The notes beneath the pieces were generated by a model. That model had not been told where the DNA came from, made no database searches, and saw nothing but the letters and a program-made list of their open reading frames with translations. A stretch of 64,000 nucleotides of DNA from an uncultured Ectothiorhodospiraceae bacterium (lineage in GTDB: Bacteria; Pseudomonadota; Gammaproteobacteria; UBA6429; Thiohalophilaceae). The position numbers were made by a program, and so were the translations under genes. Location: NCBI GenBank assembly GCA_947259575.1, contig CAMYMU010000033.1, positions 1-64,000 of the forward strand, read 5' to 3'. Each line of letters opens with the position of its first letter. Position 1 is the first letter of the stretch. Shown piece by piece: positions 44,978-55,239 of the stretch.

Positions 44978-45766
44978 TTAGTTCGACACTAGCTGTTGTG
45001 AGAAAGCATCGATGATCTGTCGTCGTGCCATGTTTGCCAGTGCTGTCCGGTCATGGCCTTCTGGCGAGAGCAGCGGGCAAAAGCTGACATGGACCTCTGT
45101 GTATGGACGTTTGATCACGCGGTATAACGTTATTAGCAGATTATCGTTATCAATGTAAGCGGCATCCCGGTCTGGTTCGCCTTCACGCATATAACGAATG
45201 GCGACAGGCTGGATCGGTGTTTTGCTATTGATAGCTGCCTGAAAAAGCCCTGCATGAAATTTTCGCGGTTCCTTTTCATGTGCAGTTGTACCTTCCGGGA
45301 AAACCATGACCGAGCGACCTTGCTTGAGTGCTTCGCACACAGCATCAATAGCACGTGCGACGAGGCTGCGTTTACCCCGTTTGATAAAAATCGTGCCGAT
45401 AGCAGATGCTATGTAGCCTACCACCGGCCAATAGCGAACTGTATCTTTAGACAGGAAATTCAGTTGCGTGATAGAGAGAACGGCAAGAATATCCAGAAAC
45501 GAGATATGGTTACCGACATAGAATGCGGTTTGAGCGGGTGGTGAACCATGTTGGTAGATACGCAGGCCGAGGAACCGACAAAAGTGTCGCATCCACCAGT
45601 GGGTTACATTGAGTCCTGTTGACGTGAGATACCAATCTTTGCCCAGAGTAATCCGCAGTGAAATGATCAGGACGATGCAGAGCAAAAGCTGCACGAGCAA
45701 ATACACGCCACGTAGGGCGGCGCGTAGAATATCAATTGCTCGAGTTTGTTGGTTAGATGCGCTCAA
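44978..45766 (-). CDS. olsA: Lysophospholipid acyltransferase (PlsC/OlsA-like)
   Basis: 262 residues, one N-terminal membrane helix (LLVQLLLCIVLIISLRI), then the acyltransferase motif NHISFLD (HxxxxD), the substrate motif KRGKRSLVARA and VMVFPEGTTAHE. The coding region starts inside the end of the upstream OlsB-like gene (14-base overlap). With OlsB making lyso-ornithine lipid, this enzyme would add the second acyl chain; phosphatidic acid synthesis is the alternative. The operon with the OlsB-like gene favours ornithine lipid. Confidence 0.8.
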   Translation of the reverse strand: MSASNQQTRAIDILRAALRGVYLLVQLLLCIVLIISLRITLGKDWYLTSTGLNVTHWWMRHFCRFLGLRIYQHGSPPAQTAFYVGNHISFLDILAVLSITQLNFLSKDTVRYWPVVGYIASAIGTIFIKRGKRSLVARAIDAVCEALKQGRSVMVFPEGTTAHEKEPRKFHAGLFQAAINSKTPIQPVAIRYMREGEPDRDAAYIDNDNLLITLYRVIKRPYTEVHVSFCPLLSPEGHDRTALANMARRQIIDAFSQQLVSN

Positions 45767-46523
45767 TAAAGTGTTTAGTGTATCGATGTGATATTTTACT
45801 AGAGTCTAGCAAAACAAACACATCAGCAACACCAAACGCAGCATCCCAGTGGGGTTCACCGCAGATATAGGCACCCTGACGCAAGTAGGCTTTCAACAGG
45901 GTTGATAGTAAAACATTATTTGCTTTGGAACTAATTGGATTCAGACGCAAAGGGATGCGTGGTTTGACACGCAGGCTCTCCGGTGAAAAATGTCTTTCAC
46001 GCAAGTAGTGCATAACGTGAGAAATATAGTTGTCACCATGCGACAGTGGAATGCTGCAGCAACCAAATAGAGAATCAATTTTATTTTCGACCACAAAGCG
46101 TGCGATACCTTGCCATAACATAGGTAATGCTGAACCACGTCGATATTCCGGATGTATACAGGTCCGGCCAACTTCGAGATAGCGTTGGCCATCTCTTAGT
46201 ATGTGGCTCAGATCAAACTCAGATTCAGAGTAGAAGCCAGAGGTTTTTTCGCTCCCGGCGTTATCCAACAGACGCGTTGTTGCAACAATTTCATTGGTAC
46301 GATTATCGAATACAGCGATATGGTGACAGTGAGGATCGAATATATCGATATCTATTTCTGTGTTGTCATTTTGCAGGTCTGCACCTAACTCGGTGGCAAA
46401 GACGTCATAGCGTAATTTAAGACAGCGGTTTAAGGTTTTTTCATCATCGACCAGAATGACGCTGAATTTTTGGCTGAATTTCTTTTCAGGCAGTTGTGCA
46501 AAAGCACTGATTGGCATAGCCAT
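45753..46523 (-). CDS. olsB: OlsB-like N-acyltransferase (GNAT fold)
   Basis: 256 residues from the ATG at 46523, chosen because GGAG lies nine bases upstream; another in-frame start at 46565 would add 14 residues. OlsB-type motifs are clear: LKLRYDVFATELGA, FDPHCHHIAVFD, GFYSESEFDLSHIL, LEVGRTCIHPEYRRGSALPMLWQGIA and LFGCCSIPL. OlsB joins a 3-hydroxyacyl chain to ornithine, the first step of a phosphorus-free membrane lipid. The downstream overlapping acyltransferase completes the pathway. Confidence 0.85.
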   Translation of the reverse strand: MAMPISAFAQLPEKKFSQKFSVILVDDEKTLNRCLKLRYDVFATELGADLQNDNTEIDIDIFDPHCHHIAVFDNRTNEIVATTRLLDNAGSEKTSGFYSESEFDLSHILRDGQRYLEVGRTCIHPEYRRGSALPMLWQGIARFVVENKIDSLFGCCSIPLSHGDNYISHVMHYLRERHFSPESLRVKPRIPLRLNPISSKANNVLLSTLLKAYLRQGAYICGEPHWDAAFGVADVFVLLDSSKISHRYTKHFIERI

Positions 46524-46580
46524 TATTTTGTCTCCAATTATGTCTTGATCGAAATTTAGAGACAAGCAATGACAAAATGG

Positions 46581-48143
46581 TTAAACAGGCATGACAGTTT
46601 TATTAAATGGCCGGGGTGTAATTTCGCTAAGCATGCCTGCTTGACGATCCAGCCGCCGGTAACTGATGGCCTCAGTTAAAAACTGAGGCGTAATTGAAGG
46701 CTGTTGTTCTAGATCAGCGATAGTGCGTGCCAGGCGTAGGATCCGGTGGTAGGCACGTGCCGATAATCCTAGTCGTTGACTGGCCTGCTCGAGCAGTTGT
46801 TGGCACTGCTTGTCTAGCTCACAAACACCCTGTAGCTCCTGGTTGCTTAACATCGCATTTGGTTTTTGGTGGCGATCCATCTGTACTTGACGGGCAGCTT
46901 GCACGCGCTGGGCGACATGTTCACTCGTTTCCTGATTCTGGTTTGATGTCTGTAGTTGGCTAAACGGGATACTGGGCACATCGACATGCATATCAATGCG
47001 ATCCAGCAGTGGGCCTGAGATACGTGCTTTATAACGCTCGACCTGTTCAGATGTGCATTGGCAGCGGCTATTGGGGTGACCGTGGTAGCCGCACGGGCAG
47101 GGGTTCATGGCAGCGATGAGCTGGAATCGGGCCGGGAATTCAGCCTGTCTAGCAGCGCGTGAGATCGTGATATGCCCCGATTCGATCGGTTCTCGCAGGA
47201 CTTCCAGCACACGCCGATCAAACTCAGGTAGTTCATCCAGAAACAACACGCCGTGATGGGCCAGGCTAATTTCTCCAGGACGAGGGTGAGAGCCTCCTCC
47301 CACCAGGGCAACGCCAGAGGCTGTGTGATGGGGGGCGCGAAAAGGTCGTTGCATCCATTGTTGGTAATCAAAGCCATGATTACTAATCGAATAAACGGCC
47401 GCGGTCTCGAGCGCTTCTTGTTCACTCATACCTGGCAGAATGCTGGTCAAGCGTGACGCTAACATGGTCTTGCCCGTACCCGGGGGACCAATAAACAATA
47501 AACTGTGGTTGCCTGCCGCAGCAATTTCTAAGGCACGTTTTGCATGGCGCTGTTCATGCACATCTTTTAGGTCCAGGCCATTTCTCATGATGGCGCGACA
47601 CTCGCTACGAAAAGTTTCAAAGTCTAGTATTTCTTGACCACTTAAATGGCCAACAATTTGTAGCAGGTGATCAATCGCGAGGATGCGAATCCCACTGACC
47701 AGTTTTGCCTCTGATAAATTTGCACGCGGGATGACGAGAATACGATCTTCATTGCGCATTTGCATGGCTGCGGGAATTACACCCTTTATCGATCTTAGCT
47801 CGCCACTGAGTGCCAGCTCTCCGAGAAATTCATACTGGTTGAGTGTCTCGGCCGGCAGCTGGCCTGAGGCAGCGAGAATGCCGATAGCAATGGCTAGATC
47901 AAAGCGACCGCCACCCTTGGGTAGATCGGCAGGTGCCAGGTTGATGGTAATACGCCGTGCAGGAAATTCCAGTTGTGAATTAATAATCGCTGCTCTAACC
48001 CGCTCTTTACTTTCCTTTACTTCCGTCTCGGCCAGGCCAACGATGTTGACCTTGGGTAGACCACCAGACAAGTGAACTTCAACATTAACGGGGAGAGCAT
48101 TAATTCCCGATTGGGCACGCGTGAAAATATTTGCCAATGACAT
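46581..48143 (-). CDS. comM: ComM/YifB family Mg-chelatase-like AAA+ ATPase
   Basis: 520 residues. It has the N-terminal Lon-like fold (VEVHLSGGLPKVNIVGLAETEVKESKERVRAAI), Walker A GPPGTGKTMLASR, the FRAPHHTASGVALVGGG and HHGVLFLDELPEFDR motifs, and the C-terminal zinc-type segment MNPCPCGYHGHPNSRCQC. ComM helicases promote branch migration in natural transformation. This gene alone does not prove competence, since the family is widespread. Confidence 0.95.
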   Translation of the reverse strand: MSLANIFTRAQSGINALPVNVEVHLSGGLPKVNIVGLAETEVKESKERVRAAIINSQLEFPARRITINLAPADLPKGGGRFDLAIAIGILAASGQLPAETLNQYEFLGELALSGELRSIKGVIPAAMQMRNEDRILVIPRANLSEAKLVSGIRILAIDHLLQIVGHLSGQEILDFETFRSECRAIMRNGLDLKDVHEQRHAKRALEIAAAGNHSLLFIGPPGTGKTMLASRLTSILPGMSEQEALETAAVYSISNHGFDYQQWMQRPFRAPHHTASGVALVGGGSHPRPGEISLAHHGVLFLDELPEFDRRVLEVLREPIESGHITISRAARQAEFPARFQLIAAMNPCPCGYHGHPNSRCQCTSEQVERYKARISGPLLDRIDMHVDVPSIPFSQLQTSNQNQETSEHVAQRVQAARQVQMDRHQKPNAMLSNQELQGVCELDKQCQQLLEQASQRLGLSARAYHRILRLARTIADLEQQPSITPQFLTEAISYRRLDRQAGMLSEITPRPFNKTVMPV

Positions 48144-48290
48144 GACAGGACTCCTTTCCGGTAAGCATCACATCATCCGTGTGTGATGGATTAAGACTTA
48201 TTTAGTCTAAAGAAGAATGCTGTATGCCGCTGTAGGAAGACCCTGATGCTGGGATAAAGATATTCCTACAAGCTTGAAAAAGGGAGGGGA

Positions 48291-48524
48291 CTAGCGCTCT
48301 AGTTCAGCTAATTTTGCTTCCAGCTGCTTGAGCTGCTCACGGGTTTTTTCCAGTACCGCACGCTGGACATCGAACTCATCGCGGGTGACCAGATCCATCT
48401 TTTTCAATGCCGCGCTGAGGCTGGCTTTTAGCGTATTATTGACATCATCTCGCAGCGCATCAGCGCCTTGAGGTAATTTAGCCAGGATTTCATTAACTAG
48501 ATTATCAATAGGGTTTATTGCCAT
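48291..48524 (-). CDS. ubiK: UbiK ubiquinone-biosynthesis accessory factor
   Basis: 77 residues from MAINPIDNLVNEILAKLPQG; a start four codons earlier (48536) is less likely. The small size, the INPIDNLVNEILAKLP start and the C-terminal coiled coil (VLEKTREQLKQLEAKLAELE) are typical of the BMFP/UbiK (YqiC) family. It assists the aerobic ubiquinone hydroxylation complex with UbiJ. It stands alone on the minus strand. Confidence 0.92.
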   Translation of the reverse strand: MAINPIDNLVNEILAKLPQGADALRDDVNNTLKASLSAALKKMDLVTRDEFDVQRAVLEKTREQLKQLEAKLAELER

Positions 48525-48676
48525 TTTGTGCCCCAATTCTGTGCATTCTATGCAGAAATTTTGTGATCAGGCTGTTATCATTGCCGAAAATTTGGTTAAC
48601 CTCAATAAGTATTTAGTTCGCTTATTGATGTTTTTGGCCAGTTACTTACTAACGCATGAATTGAAGGAGTCTTTGC

Positions 48677-49351
48677 ATGCTACATCAACTAAAAAGATCT
48701 TGTTTACTGGGTGTGGGTTTAATCGGACTGGCAGGCACAACACAGGCGGCCGAACTGACCGCTAACGTTGGTGTAACCAGCAACTATGTTTTCCGTGGTA
48801 TTACTCAAACAGATGATGGTGCTGCTGTTCAGGGTGGTATTGATTACATCCATGAAAATGGTTTATATGCCGGTGCCTGGGCATCGAATGTAGAAAGCGG
48901 TACAGGCGACAAAGGTTTTGAGACAGATCTTTATGTCGGTTATAACTTTGAGCTAAACGAAAACGTCGTTTTTGATGTAGGTTATATAACTTATCAATAT
49001 TCAAGTACAAATATAGATGATGCGGATGAGATCTACTTTGGCGCATCATTTAAAGATGTTTCGATTACCTACTATAGTGGTGATACGGATGCGGCAGGTG
49101 ATAGCGACTATTCATATATTGATTTGAAGTACTCAATGGCTCTGCCCAGCGACTTTAATCTGCATTTGCACTACGGTAACTTTGATGCTGATGCAGCTGG
49201 TGGAGATTATGAAGATGTTGCCATAGGTGTGAGCAAGGAGATTGAAGGTTTTGATGTTGGTGTGACCTTGACCACTACTGACCACGACACTGCTGCAATC
49301 GAAGATGACGAAATCTTTGTGACCGTGAGCAAGGCATTCAACCTGATGTAA
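48677..49351 (+). CDS. TorF-family putative outer-membrane porin
   Basis: 224 residues. A signal peptide ending at TQAAELTANVGVTSNYVFRGITQTDDG begins the TorF (TIGR02001) signature: short beta strands with YVFRG near the start, then GYNFELNENVVFDVGYITYQY and a barrel to the C-terminus. A terminator follows. A paralogue sits at 55502 beside the urea transporter. The substrate is not known from sequence. Confidence 0.9.
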   Translation: MLHQLKRSCLLGVGLIGLAGTTQAAELTANVGVTSNYVFRGITQTDDGAAVQGGIDYIHENGLYAGAWASNVESGTGDKGFETDLYVGYNFELNENVVFDVGYITYQYSSTNIDDADEIYFGASFKDVSITYYSGDTDAAGDSDYSYIDLKYSMALPSDFNLHLHYGNFDADAAGGDYEDVAIGVSKEIEGFDVGVTLTTTDHDTAAIEDDEIFVTVSKAFNLM

Positions 49352-49375
49352 GTCAGTTAGCAAGTTGCTGATAAA

Positions 49376-49399
49376 AAGCCCGCTTTTGCGGGCTTTTTT
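49376..49399 (+). terminator. Intrinsic terminator after TorF porin
   Basis: AAGCCCGC-TTTT-GCGGGCTT forms an 8-bp stem with a T-run. It closes the porin gene before the urease locus begins. Confidence 0.9.
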
Positions 49400-49528
49400 C
49401 ATCCTAGAAGAAAAGCCGCACTTATTTAGTGCGCAAAACTTATCACTGTTAAATAAACAAATATGGAAAAAGCAGTGAAAATATGACAAGTTTTGTATCT
49501 TGAAAAACTGTTGTCGACAGGACTGTAA

Positions 49529-50209
49529 ATGGATTATAGCCAGGTTCCTATTATACTCATGCTCGCATTTGGTCTGGGCCTGCTTCATTCGCTAGATGCG
49601 GATCACATTATGGCTGTCTCAAATCTGGCCTCGTCACGCCCAAATAGAAAAGCGACTACCCAGTTTTGTATTCGCTGGGCATTAGGGCATGGCTTGACGT
49701 TACTAACGGTAGGTACCCTGTTTTTTGCTTTCGGCCTTTCGCTTCCTGCTTCAATCAGCCATTATGCCGAGATCGCGGTTGGAATAGTTTTAATAATTAT
49801 TGGTGTTTTGGTTTTAGTTGAGTTGCTGCGAAAGCGTGCCCACATTCACTTCCATGAGCATAGTGGATTACCTGCACATGCACATTGGCATTCTCATCAT
49901 AAACAAAAATCACATCACCACTCGCACACAGCGGTCTTTGTTGGCATCTTGCATGGCTTAGCGGGTTCAGCACCGTTACTAGCACTGATACCCATCGCTA
50001 CCAGTGAGCAGCCTTTATATGGCTTTTTATATTTGTTGATTTTCAGTCTCGGTGTGATGACTTCAATGTTAATCTTTGGTGGCGTGCTGGGCTTATTTAC
50101 CAAAAAAATACTGGATATGAGTGAGTTATTGTTTAGATGGGTTAGGGGCGTTTTAGGCCTAAGTGCCATAGCCGTAGGTGGCCTTTTGATACAAGGAGTA
50201 GTGCAATGA
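49529..50209 (+). CDS. UreH-like nickel permease
   Basis: 226 residues with about six membrane helices and the HX4DH nickel motif (LHSLDADHIMAVSNLAS) in helix 2. A His-rich cytoplasmic loop near residues 105-132 (HIHFHEHSGL, AHAHWHSHHKQKSHHHSH) probably binds nickel. Such proteins supply Ni2+ to urease. The gene overlaps ureD as ATGA, so it is co-translated with the urease cluster. Confidence 0.88.
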   Translation: MDYSQVPIILMLAFGLGLLHSLDADHIMAVSNLASSRPNRKATTQFCIRWALGHGLTLLTVGTLFFAFGLSLPASISHYAEIAVGIVLIIIGVLVLVELLRKRAHIHFHEHSGLPAHAHWHSHHKQKSHHHSHTAVFVGILHGLAGSAPLLALIPIATSEQPLYGFLYLLIFSLGVMTSMLIFGGVLGLFTKKILDMSELLFRWVRGVLGLSAIAVGGLLIQGVVQ

Positions 50210-51048
50210 ATGCCAACATGGCAGAAACGTTGCCGAGCAGGTCCTGGCATGCAGAACTTTCACTGGGCTATAAAAAGAGCCGGAACAAAACAGTATTATC
50301 CAATCGAGAGCATAAAGGTCCACTGGTAGTTCAGAAGCCCTTTTATCCTGAGGGTGAGGTTTGCCACACTTATATCTTACATCCGCCAGGGGGTATTGTT
50401 GGTGGAGACCAGCTAACGGTAAATGTAAATGTTGCCTCCGGTGCTCATGCCTTAATTACCACTCCTGCCTCAGGAAAATTTTATCGCTGTGATGATCGGC
50501 AGGCGAGTCAGTTTCAGAATCTCAAGGTTGAAGATGGAGGAATTCTTGAGTGGCTGCCACAAGAAACTATTTTATTTAACCAGGCCAAAGTCAGAACCAG
50601 GACTAATATAGAGATTGGCGAGCAGTCAAAATTTGTAGGTTGGGAGATTGTCTGTCTTGGCCGTCCTGCCAGTGATGAGCTCTATAGTGAGGGTTATTGC
50701 CATCAAGGATTTGAGATAACACGCAATGGTAAAAAGATTTTAGTGGAGCGAGCTCGTCTTGAAGGTGGTAGTGAACTGCTAGATGCTAAGTGGGGTATGC
50801 AGGGCTCTACAGTGATGGGTGTCATGGTAGTGAATGATGCCAGTCAAGAAATACTTGAATTAGCAAGAGCGGCTATCTCAATTAAACAGGGTATAGGTAG
50901 TGCAAGTTTGATCAACGATTTATTAGTATGTCGATGTCTTGGAGAGCAGGGCATAGAGGTAAGAGAGTATTTTACCCGAATCTGGGAGGCAATCAGACCT
51001 AACTGGATTGATCGAGAAGCGATACAACCGCGTATTTGGAATACGTAA
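50206..51048 (+). CDS. ureD: Urease accessory protein UreD
   Basis: 280 residues, the usual length. Motifs PEGEVCHTYILHPPGGIVGGDQLTVNV and TTPASGKFYRCD are diagnostic, followed by LEWLPQETILFNQA. UreD is the scaffold on which UreF, UreG and UreE deliver nickel to apo-urease. It overlaps the nickel permease gene and leads the ureDABCEFG operon. Confidence 0.97.
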   Translation: MNANMAETLPSRSWHAELSLGYKKSRNKTVLSNREHKGPLVVQKPFYPEGEVCHTYILHPPGGIVGGDQLTVNVNVASGAHALITTPASGKFYRCDDRQASQFQNLKVEDGGILEWLPQETILFNQAKVRTRTNIEIGEQSKFVGWEIVCLGRPASDELYSEGYCHQGFEITRNGKKILVERARLEGGSELLDAKWGMQGSTVMGVMVVNDASQEILELARAAISIKQGIGSASLINDLLVCRCLGEQGIEVREYFTRIWEAIRPNWIDREAIQPRIWNT

Positions 51049-51076
51049 ATGAAATTTAGAGTATGGGGTTAAGACT

Positions 51077-51379
51077 ATGGAGTTATCACCAAGAGAAAAA
51101 GATAAATTATTATTGTTTACAGCAGCATTACTGGCAGAAAGAAGAAAAGAAAAAGGGCTCAAGCTGAATTATCCCGAATCAGTAGCTTTCATATCGGCTG
51201 CCATTATGGAAGGTGCGCGAGAAGGCAAGACGGTGGCAGAGTTGATGAGTTACGGAACGACTTTGTTAAGCGTGGATGATGTTATGGAAGGTGTCGCCGA
51301 TATGATTCATGATGTACAGGTCGAAGCAACCTTCCCGGATGGCACCAAGTTGGTAACAGTGCATAGTCCGATTGTTTGA
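51077..51379 (+). CDS. ureA: Urease gamma subunit
   Basis: 100 residues, the standard size for bacterial UreA. It opens [34 protein letters not shown] and has the ALIS-like [20 protein letters not shown] and [15 protein letters not shown]. It combines with UreB and UreC in the (abc)3 enzyme. Confidence 0.98.
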   Translation: MELSPREKDKLLLFTAALLAERRKEKGLKLNYPESVAFISAAIMEGAREGKTVAELMSYGTTLLSVDDVMEGVADMIHDVQVEATFPDGTKLVTVHSPIV

Positions 51380-51415
51380 GACTAACAACCTGAAAAAAAT
51401 AATTGGAGAGCTGCG

Positions 51416-51721
51416 ATGAAGCCAGGTGAGTATTTTATAGAAGACGGAGAGATTGAATTAAATCAGGGGCTGGAGACGCTTAAGATTTCCGTAGCGAACA
51501 CAGGTGATAGGCCTATCCAGGTCGGTTCGCATTATCATTTTTACGAAACGAATTCGGCGCTCGACTTTGATCGTGAACAGAGCAAAGGGTTTCGTTTAAA
51601 TATTGCAGCGGGCACCGCGGTGCGTTTTGAGCCCGGCCAATCTCGGGAAGTGGAGCTAGTTGCCTATGCTGGCGATCGAAAAGTTTATGGCTTCACTGGG
51701 AAAGTTATGGGAACTCTTTAG
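51416..51721 (+). CDS. ureB: Urease beta subunit
   Basis: 101 residues with the UreB pattern: [15 protein letters not shown], then [25 protein letters not shown] and [23 protein letters not shown] precedes the ATG. The next gene, ureC, starts 12 bases after the stop. Confidence 0.98.
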   Translation: MKPGEYFIEDGEIELNQGLETLKISVANTGDRPIQVGSHYHFYETNSALDFDREQSKGFRLNIAAGTAVRFEPGQSREVELVAYAGDRKVYGFTGKVMGTL

Positions 51722-51732
51722 AGGAAAGAACC

Positions 51733-53436
51733 ATGGGAAAAATTAGCAAACAAGCCTATGCCGAAATGTACGGTCCGACTAAAGGTGATCGGGTTCGCCT
51801 CGGAGATACCGAGATTATTATCGAAGTAGAAGACGATAAAACTATTTATGGTGATGAAGTTAAATTTGGTGGTGGCAAGGTCATCCGTGATGGTATGGGA
51901 CAAAGTCAACGCACTAGTAAAGATGTGGTGGACACCGTTATTACCAATGCACTCATCCTTGATTACTGGGGAATTATAAAAGCCGATGTGGGAATTAAAG
52001 ATGGTCGGATTGCAGGTATAGGTAAAGCAGGTAATCCCGATGTACAACCTGGTGTAGATATTGTGATCGGTCCGGGTACTGAGGCGATTGCAGGCGAAGG
52101 CCAAATCTTAACCGCGGGTGGGATTGATGCGCACATTCACTTTATTTGTCCACAACAGATTGATGAGGCCTTGATGTCTGGCGTGACTACGATGTTGGGT
52201 GGTGGAACAGGACCTGCGACAGGTACGAATGCAACAACTTGTACTCCGGGCCCCTGGAATATCCACCGTATGTTGCAAGCTGCCGATGAGCTGCCCATGA
52301 ATTTAGGCTTTCTTGGTAAAGGTAATGCGAGTACCCCTGAGGCACTTGAAGAACAAATTCAGGCCGGCGCGATGGGCCTCAAGTTACATGAAGACTGGGG
52401 CACAACCCCAGCTGCGATTGATAATTGCTTAAGTGTGGCAGAAAAGACCGATGTGCAAGTAGCGATTCATACCGATACATTAAACGAGTCAGGGTTTGTA
52501 GAAGATACACTGGCCGCGTTTAAAGATAGAGTGATTCATACTTATCATACGGAAGGAGCAGGGGGCGGTCATGCGCCGGATATCATCAAGGCCTGTGGTG
52601 AAGCAAATGTTTTACCCTCAAGTACCAATCCAACAAGACCATACACAGTGAACACGATTGATGAGCATTTAGATATGCTAATGGTGTGTCATCATCTCGA
52701 TCCAAATATTGCCGAAGATGTGGCATTTGCCGAGTCACGAATACGCCGTGAAACGATAGCGGCTGAAGATATCTTGCATGATTTAGGCGCGTTCTCAATG
52801 ATTGCCTCAGATTCGCAGGCCATGGGACGAGTCGGCGAAGTTATCACTCGAACCTGGCAGACGGCGCACAAAATGAAAGTACAACGCGGTAGCCTCGAGC
52901 AGGACAACGCCCGCCATGACAACCACCGTGCTAAACGCTATATGGCCAAGTATACGATCAACCCAGCAATTACCCATGGTATAGCCGATCAGGTGGGATC
53001 GATCGAAGTGGGTAAGCTTGCCGATCTGGTTTTATGGAAACCCGCTTTCTTTGGGGCGAAACCTTCTTTGATTCTAAAGGGTGGTTTTATTGCTGCTGCA
53101 CCTATGGGCGATCCCAATGCATCGATTCCTACACCACAACCCGTCCACTACCGCCCCATGTTTGGCGCCCTGGGTGGAGCAAGAGCGCATACCTGTTTAA
53201 CCTTTATGTCGCAAGCGGGCATAAAGGCAGGTGTTGCGGATCAGCTTGGAATAAGCAAAACAGTAGCAGCGGTGAGTGGCACACGTAAGATTCGAAAAGC
53301 AGATATGAAACTAAATGATTACCAGCCAAATATAGAAGTGGACTCGCAAACCTATGAAGTGCGTGCCGATGGTCAGCTGTTAACCTGTGAGCCTGCTGAT
53401 GTTTTACCGCTGGCACAGAAATACTTTTTATTCTAG
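51733..53436 (+). CDS. ureC: Urease alpha subunit (catalytic)
   Basis: 567 residues. The nickel-binding and catalytic motifs are intact: [14 protein letters not shown] (two His ligands), the carbamylated Lys in [31 protein letters not shown] and the flap region MVCHHLD. It should bind two Ni2+ and hydrolyse urea to ammonium and carbon dioxide, provided the accessory proteins work. The enzyme itself shows no lesion. Confidence 0.99.
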   Translation: MGKISKQAYAEMYGPTKGDRVRLGDTEIIIEVEDDKTIYGDEVKFGGGKVIRDGMGQSQRTSKDVVDTVITNALILDYWGIIKADVGIKDGRIAGIGKAGNPDVQPGVDIVIGPGTEAIAGEGQILTAGGIDAHIHFICPQQIDEALMSGVTTMLGGGTGPATGTNATTCTPGPWNIHRMLQAADELPMNLGFLGKGNASTPEALEEQIQAGAMGLKLHEDWGTTPAAIDNCLSVAEKTDVQVAIHTDTLNESGFVEDTLAAFKDRVIHTYHTEGAGGGHAPDIIKACGEANVLPSSTNPTRPYTVNTIDEHLDMLMVCHHLDPNIAEDVAFAESRIRRETIAAEDILHDLGAFSMIASDSQAMGRVGEVITRTWQTAHKMKVQRGSLEQDNARHDNHRAKRYMAKYTINPAITHGIADQVGSIEVGKLADLVLWKPAFFGAKPSLILKGGFIAAAPMGDPNASIPTPQPVHYRPMFGALGGARAHTCLTFMSQAGIKAGVADQLGISKTVAAVSGTRKIRKADMKLNDYQPNIEVDSQTYEVRADGQLLTCEPADVLPLAQKYFLF

Positions 53437-53455
53437 AAACTGAATGAGTTGATAT

Positions 53456-53905
53456 ATGCTTAAAGCAACTGAAGTGTTTACAGAGCCTGCGAATGCAGAG
53501 TTAAGTTTAACCCTGCCCTTTGAATTACGACAAAAGAGTCGTTTAAAGGCAATGTTGGATAATGGTGATGAGATAGGACTCATGTTACCAAGAGGGACGG
53601 TTTTACGCGGCGGCGATTTATTAAAAGCAGAGGATGGCTCAATTATTCAAATTAAAGCGGCTGAAGAAACGGTTTCGACTGCCACGATTGAAGACCCGCG
53701 TTTATTTGCTCGGGCCTGTTACCATCTTGGCAATCGTCATGTTCCACTACAAATTGGAGAGAACTGGCTTCGATACCTGCATGATCATGTACTTGATGAA
53801 ATGTTAGATGGTTTAGGTATTGAAACACGTTGTGAACAAGCTACGTTTGAACCTGAGTCTGGTGCCTATGGTGGTCATTCCGCTCACTCTCACCATAGTC
53901 ACTGA
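53456..53905 (+). CDS. ureE: Urease nickel metallochaperone UreE
   Basis: 149 residues. It has the UreE domains (LPFELRQKSRLKAMLDNGDEIGLMLPRGTVLRGGD, then CYHLGNRHVPLQI) and a short C-terminal His-rich tail (GGHSAHSHHSH) for nickel. UreE passes nickel to UreG. Only three bases separate its stop from the ureF start. Confidence 0.96.
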   Translation: MLKATEVFTEPANAELSLTLPFELRQKSRLKAMLDNGDEIGLMLPRGTVLRGGDLLKAEDGSIIQIKAAEETVSTATIEDPRLFARACYHLGNRHVPLQIGENWLRYLHDHVLDEMLDGLGIETRCEQATFEPESGAYGGHSAHSHHSH

Positions 53906-53908
53906 ATA

Positions 53909-54540
53909 ATGAAGAATAATCACACGCCATCTATATCAGTGTTGCGTTTATGGCAGCTCATTAGTCCAGCCTTACCGGTCGGCGCCTATGCTTATTCTCA
54001 AGGGCTTGAATATGCTATCGATAACCAGTGGGTCAATAACAAAGAAGAGGTTGAGCAATGGGTAAAAGGACAAGTCAAACATAGTTTGTCGCACATGGAT
54101 ATACCAGTGCTAAAGCGAATGTATAGTGCCTGGCAAGCAAAAGATAATGAGCAAGTAAGGGAATGGAGTGAGTTTTTAATTGCTGCTCGAGAGTCTAGTG
54201 AGTTAGTAGCGGAGGACCTGCACCTTGGTCGTGCATTAGCTACCTTATTACATGAACTAGAGGTTCCGAGTGCAGAGCAATACAAATTTTCAGATAATGC
54301 ATGTTATGCCAAGGTTACTTATGGTCCTGGTGTGAGAATCAAGTAGCCGCCGCTATAAAGCTGGTACCGTTGGGGCAAACAGATGGACAGAAAATATTAA
54401 TCTCAGTGGCAGGCGTTATTCCTGAAGCAGTACAAAATGGCTTAAAGCTGGATGATGAAGAGATTGGTATGCTGGCACCAGCAGTTGGAATTGCCAGCGC
54501 TTTACATGAAACACAGTATTCAAGACTGTTTAGATCATAG
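53909..54540 (+). pseudogene. ureF: UreF, frameshifted and shortened
   Basis: The first frame (ATG at 53909) encodes a good UreF N-terminus (LRLWQLISPALPVGAYAYSQGLEYAID, then ESSELVAEDLHLGRALATLL) but changes after CYA near 54310 and stops at 54346. The UreF C-terminus continues in another frame to 54540 (GYLWSWCENQVAAAIKLVPLGQTDGQ, then HETQYSRLF). A single missing base near 54309-54311 would join the frames. Compared with typical UreF, about 15-20 residues before GYLWSW also seem absent. UreF is required for urease maturation, so activity is doubtful unless this is a sequencing error or frameshifting occurs. Confidence 0.88.
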
Positions 54541-54558
54541 TTTAAATTTGGAGTAAAG

Positions 54559-55185
54559 ATGTCAGAGTTTAAAGAGTCAGACCAGGTATTACGTGTTGGT
54601 GTAGGTGGTCCTGTAGGATCAGGTAAAACAGCTTTAGTCGAGGCCTTGTGTAACTCTATGCGTGAACGTTTTAATATTGCAGTGGTAACTAATGACATTT
54701 ATACCAAAGAAGATGCACAATTTTTAATTAAGCGTTCTGCCTTGTCAGAAGATCGAATCATTGGTGTTGAGACAGGGGGTTGTCCACATACTGCGATTCG
54801 TGAAGATGCATCGATGAATCTGGCCGCTGTCGCTGAGCTGAATCAGCGTTTTACTAATCTAGATATGGTATTGGTTGAGAGTGGTGGTGATAACCTCAGT
54901 GCCACCTTCAGTCCTGAATTATCAGATTTAACAATTTATGTGATCGATGTTTCTGCAGGCGATAAAATTCCTCGCAAGGGTGGACCAGGCATAACTAAAT
55001 CAGATTTGTTAGTTATTAATAAAATCGATCTAGCCCCACATGTAGGCGCATCTTTGGAAGTTATGGACCGCGATGCAAAAAAAATGCGTTGCGATCGTCC
55101 CTTTGTCTTTTCGAACCTAAAGACCGGTGAAGGCCTAAAAGACGTTGAGACATTTATTGTCAACAAAGGCATGCTTACCAATTGA
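54559..55185 (+). CDS. ureG: Urease GTPase UreG
   Basis: 208 residues. P-loop [18 protein letters not shown], the nickel-site segment [29 protein letters not shown], and the guanine-specificity motif NKIDLAP are all intact. It couples GTP hydrolysis to nickel insertion. Last gene of the urease operon; sequence appears undamaged. Confidence 0.98.
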   Translation: MSEFKESDQVLRVGVGGPVGSGKTALVEALCNSMRERFNIAVVTNDIYTKEDAQFLIKRSALSEDRIIGVETGGCPHTAIREDASMNLAAVAELNQRFTNLDMVLVESGGDNLSATFSPELSDLTIYVIDVSAGDKIPRKGGPGITKSDLLVINKIDLAPHVGASLEVMDRDAKKMRCDRPFVFSNLKTGEGLKDVETFIVNKGMLTN

Positions 55186-55239
55186 CTGTTGTATTTAAAT
55201 CAGATCCTTTGTTTTAACACCACAGATTTTCAAAAAAAT

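Noticed and set aside
47683..48075. 130-codon + strand frame inside comM
   Set aside because: Antisense to the conserved Lon-like domain of ComM; no supporting signals.
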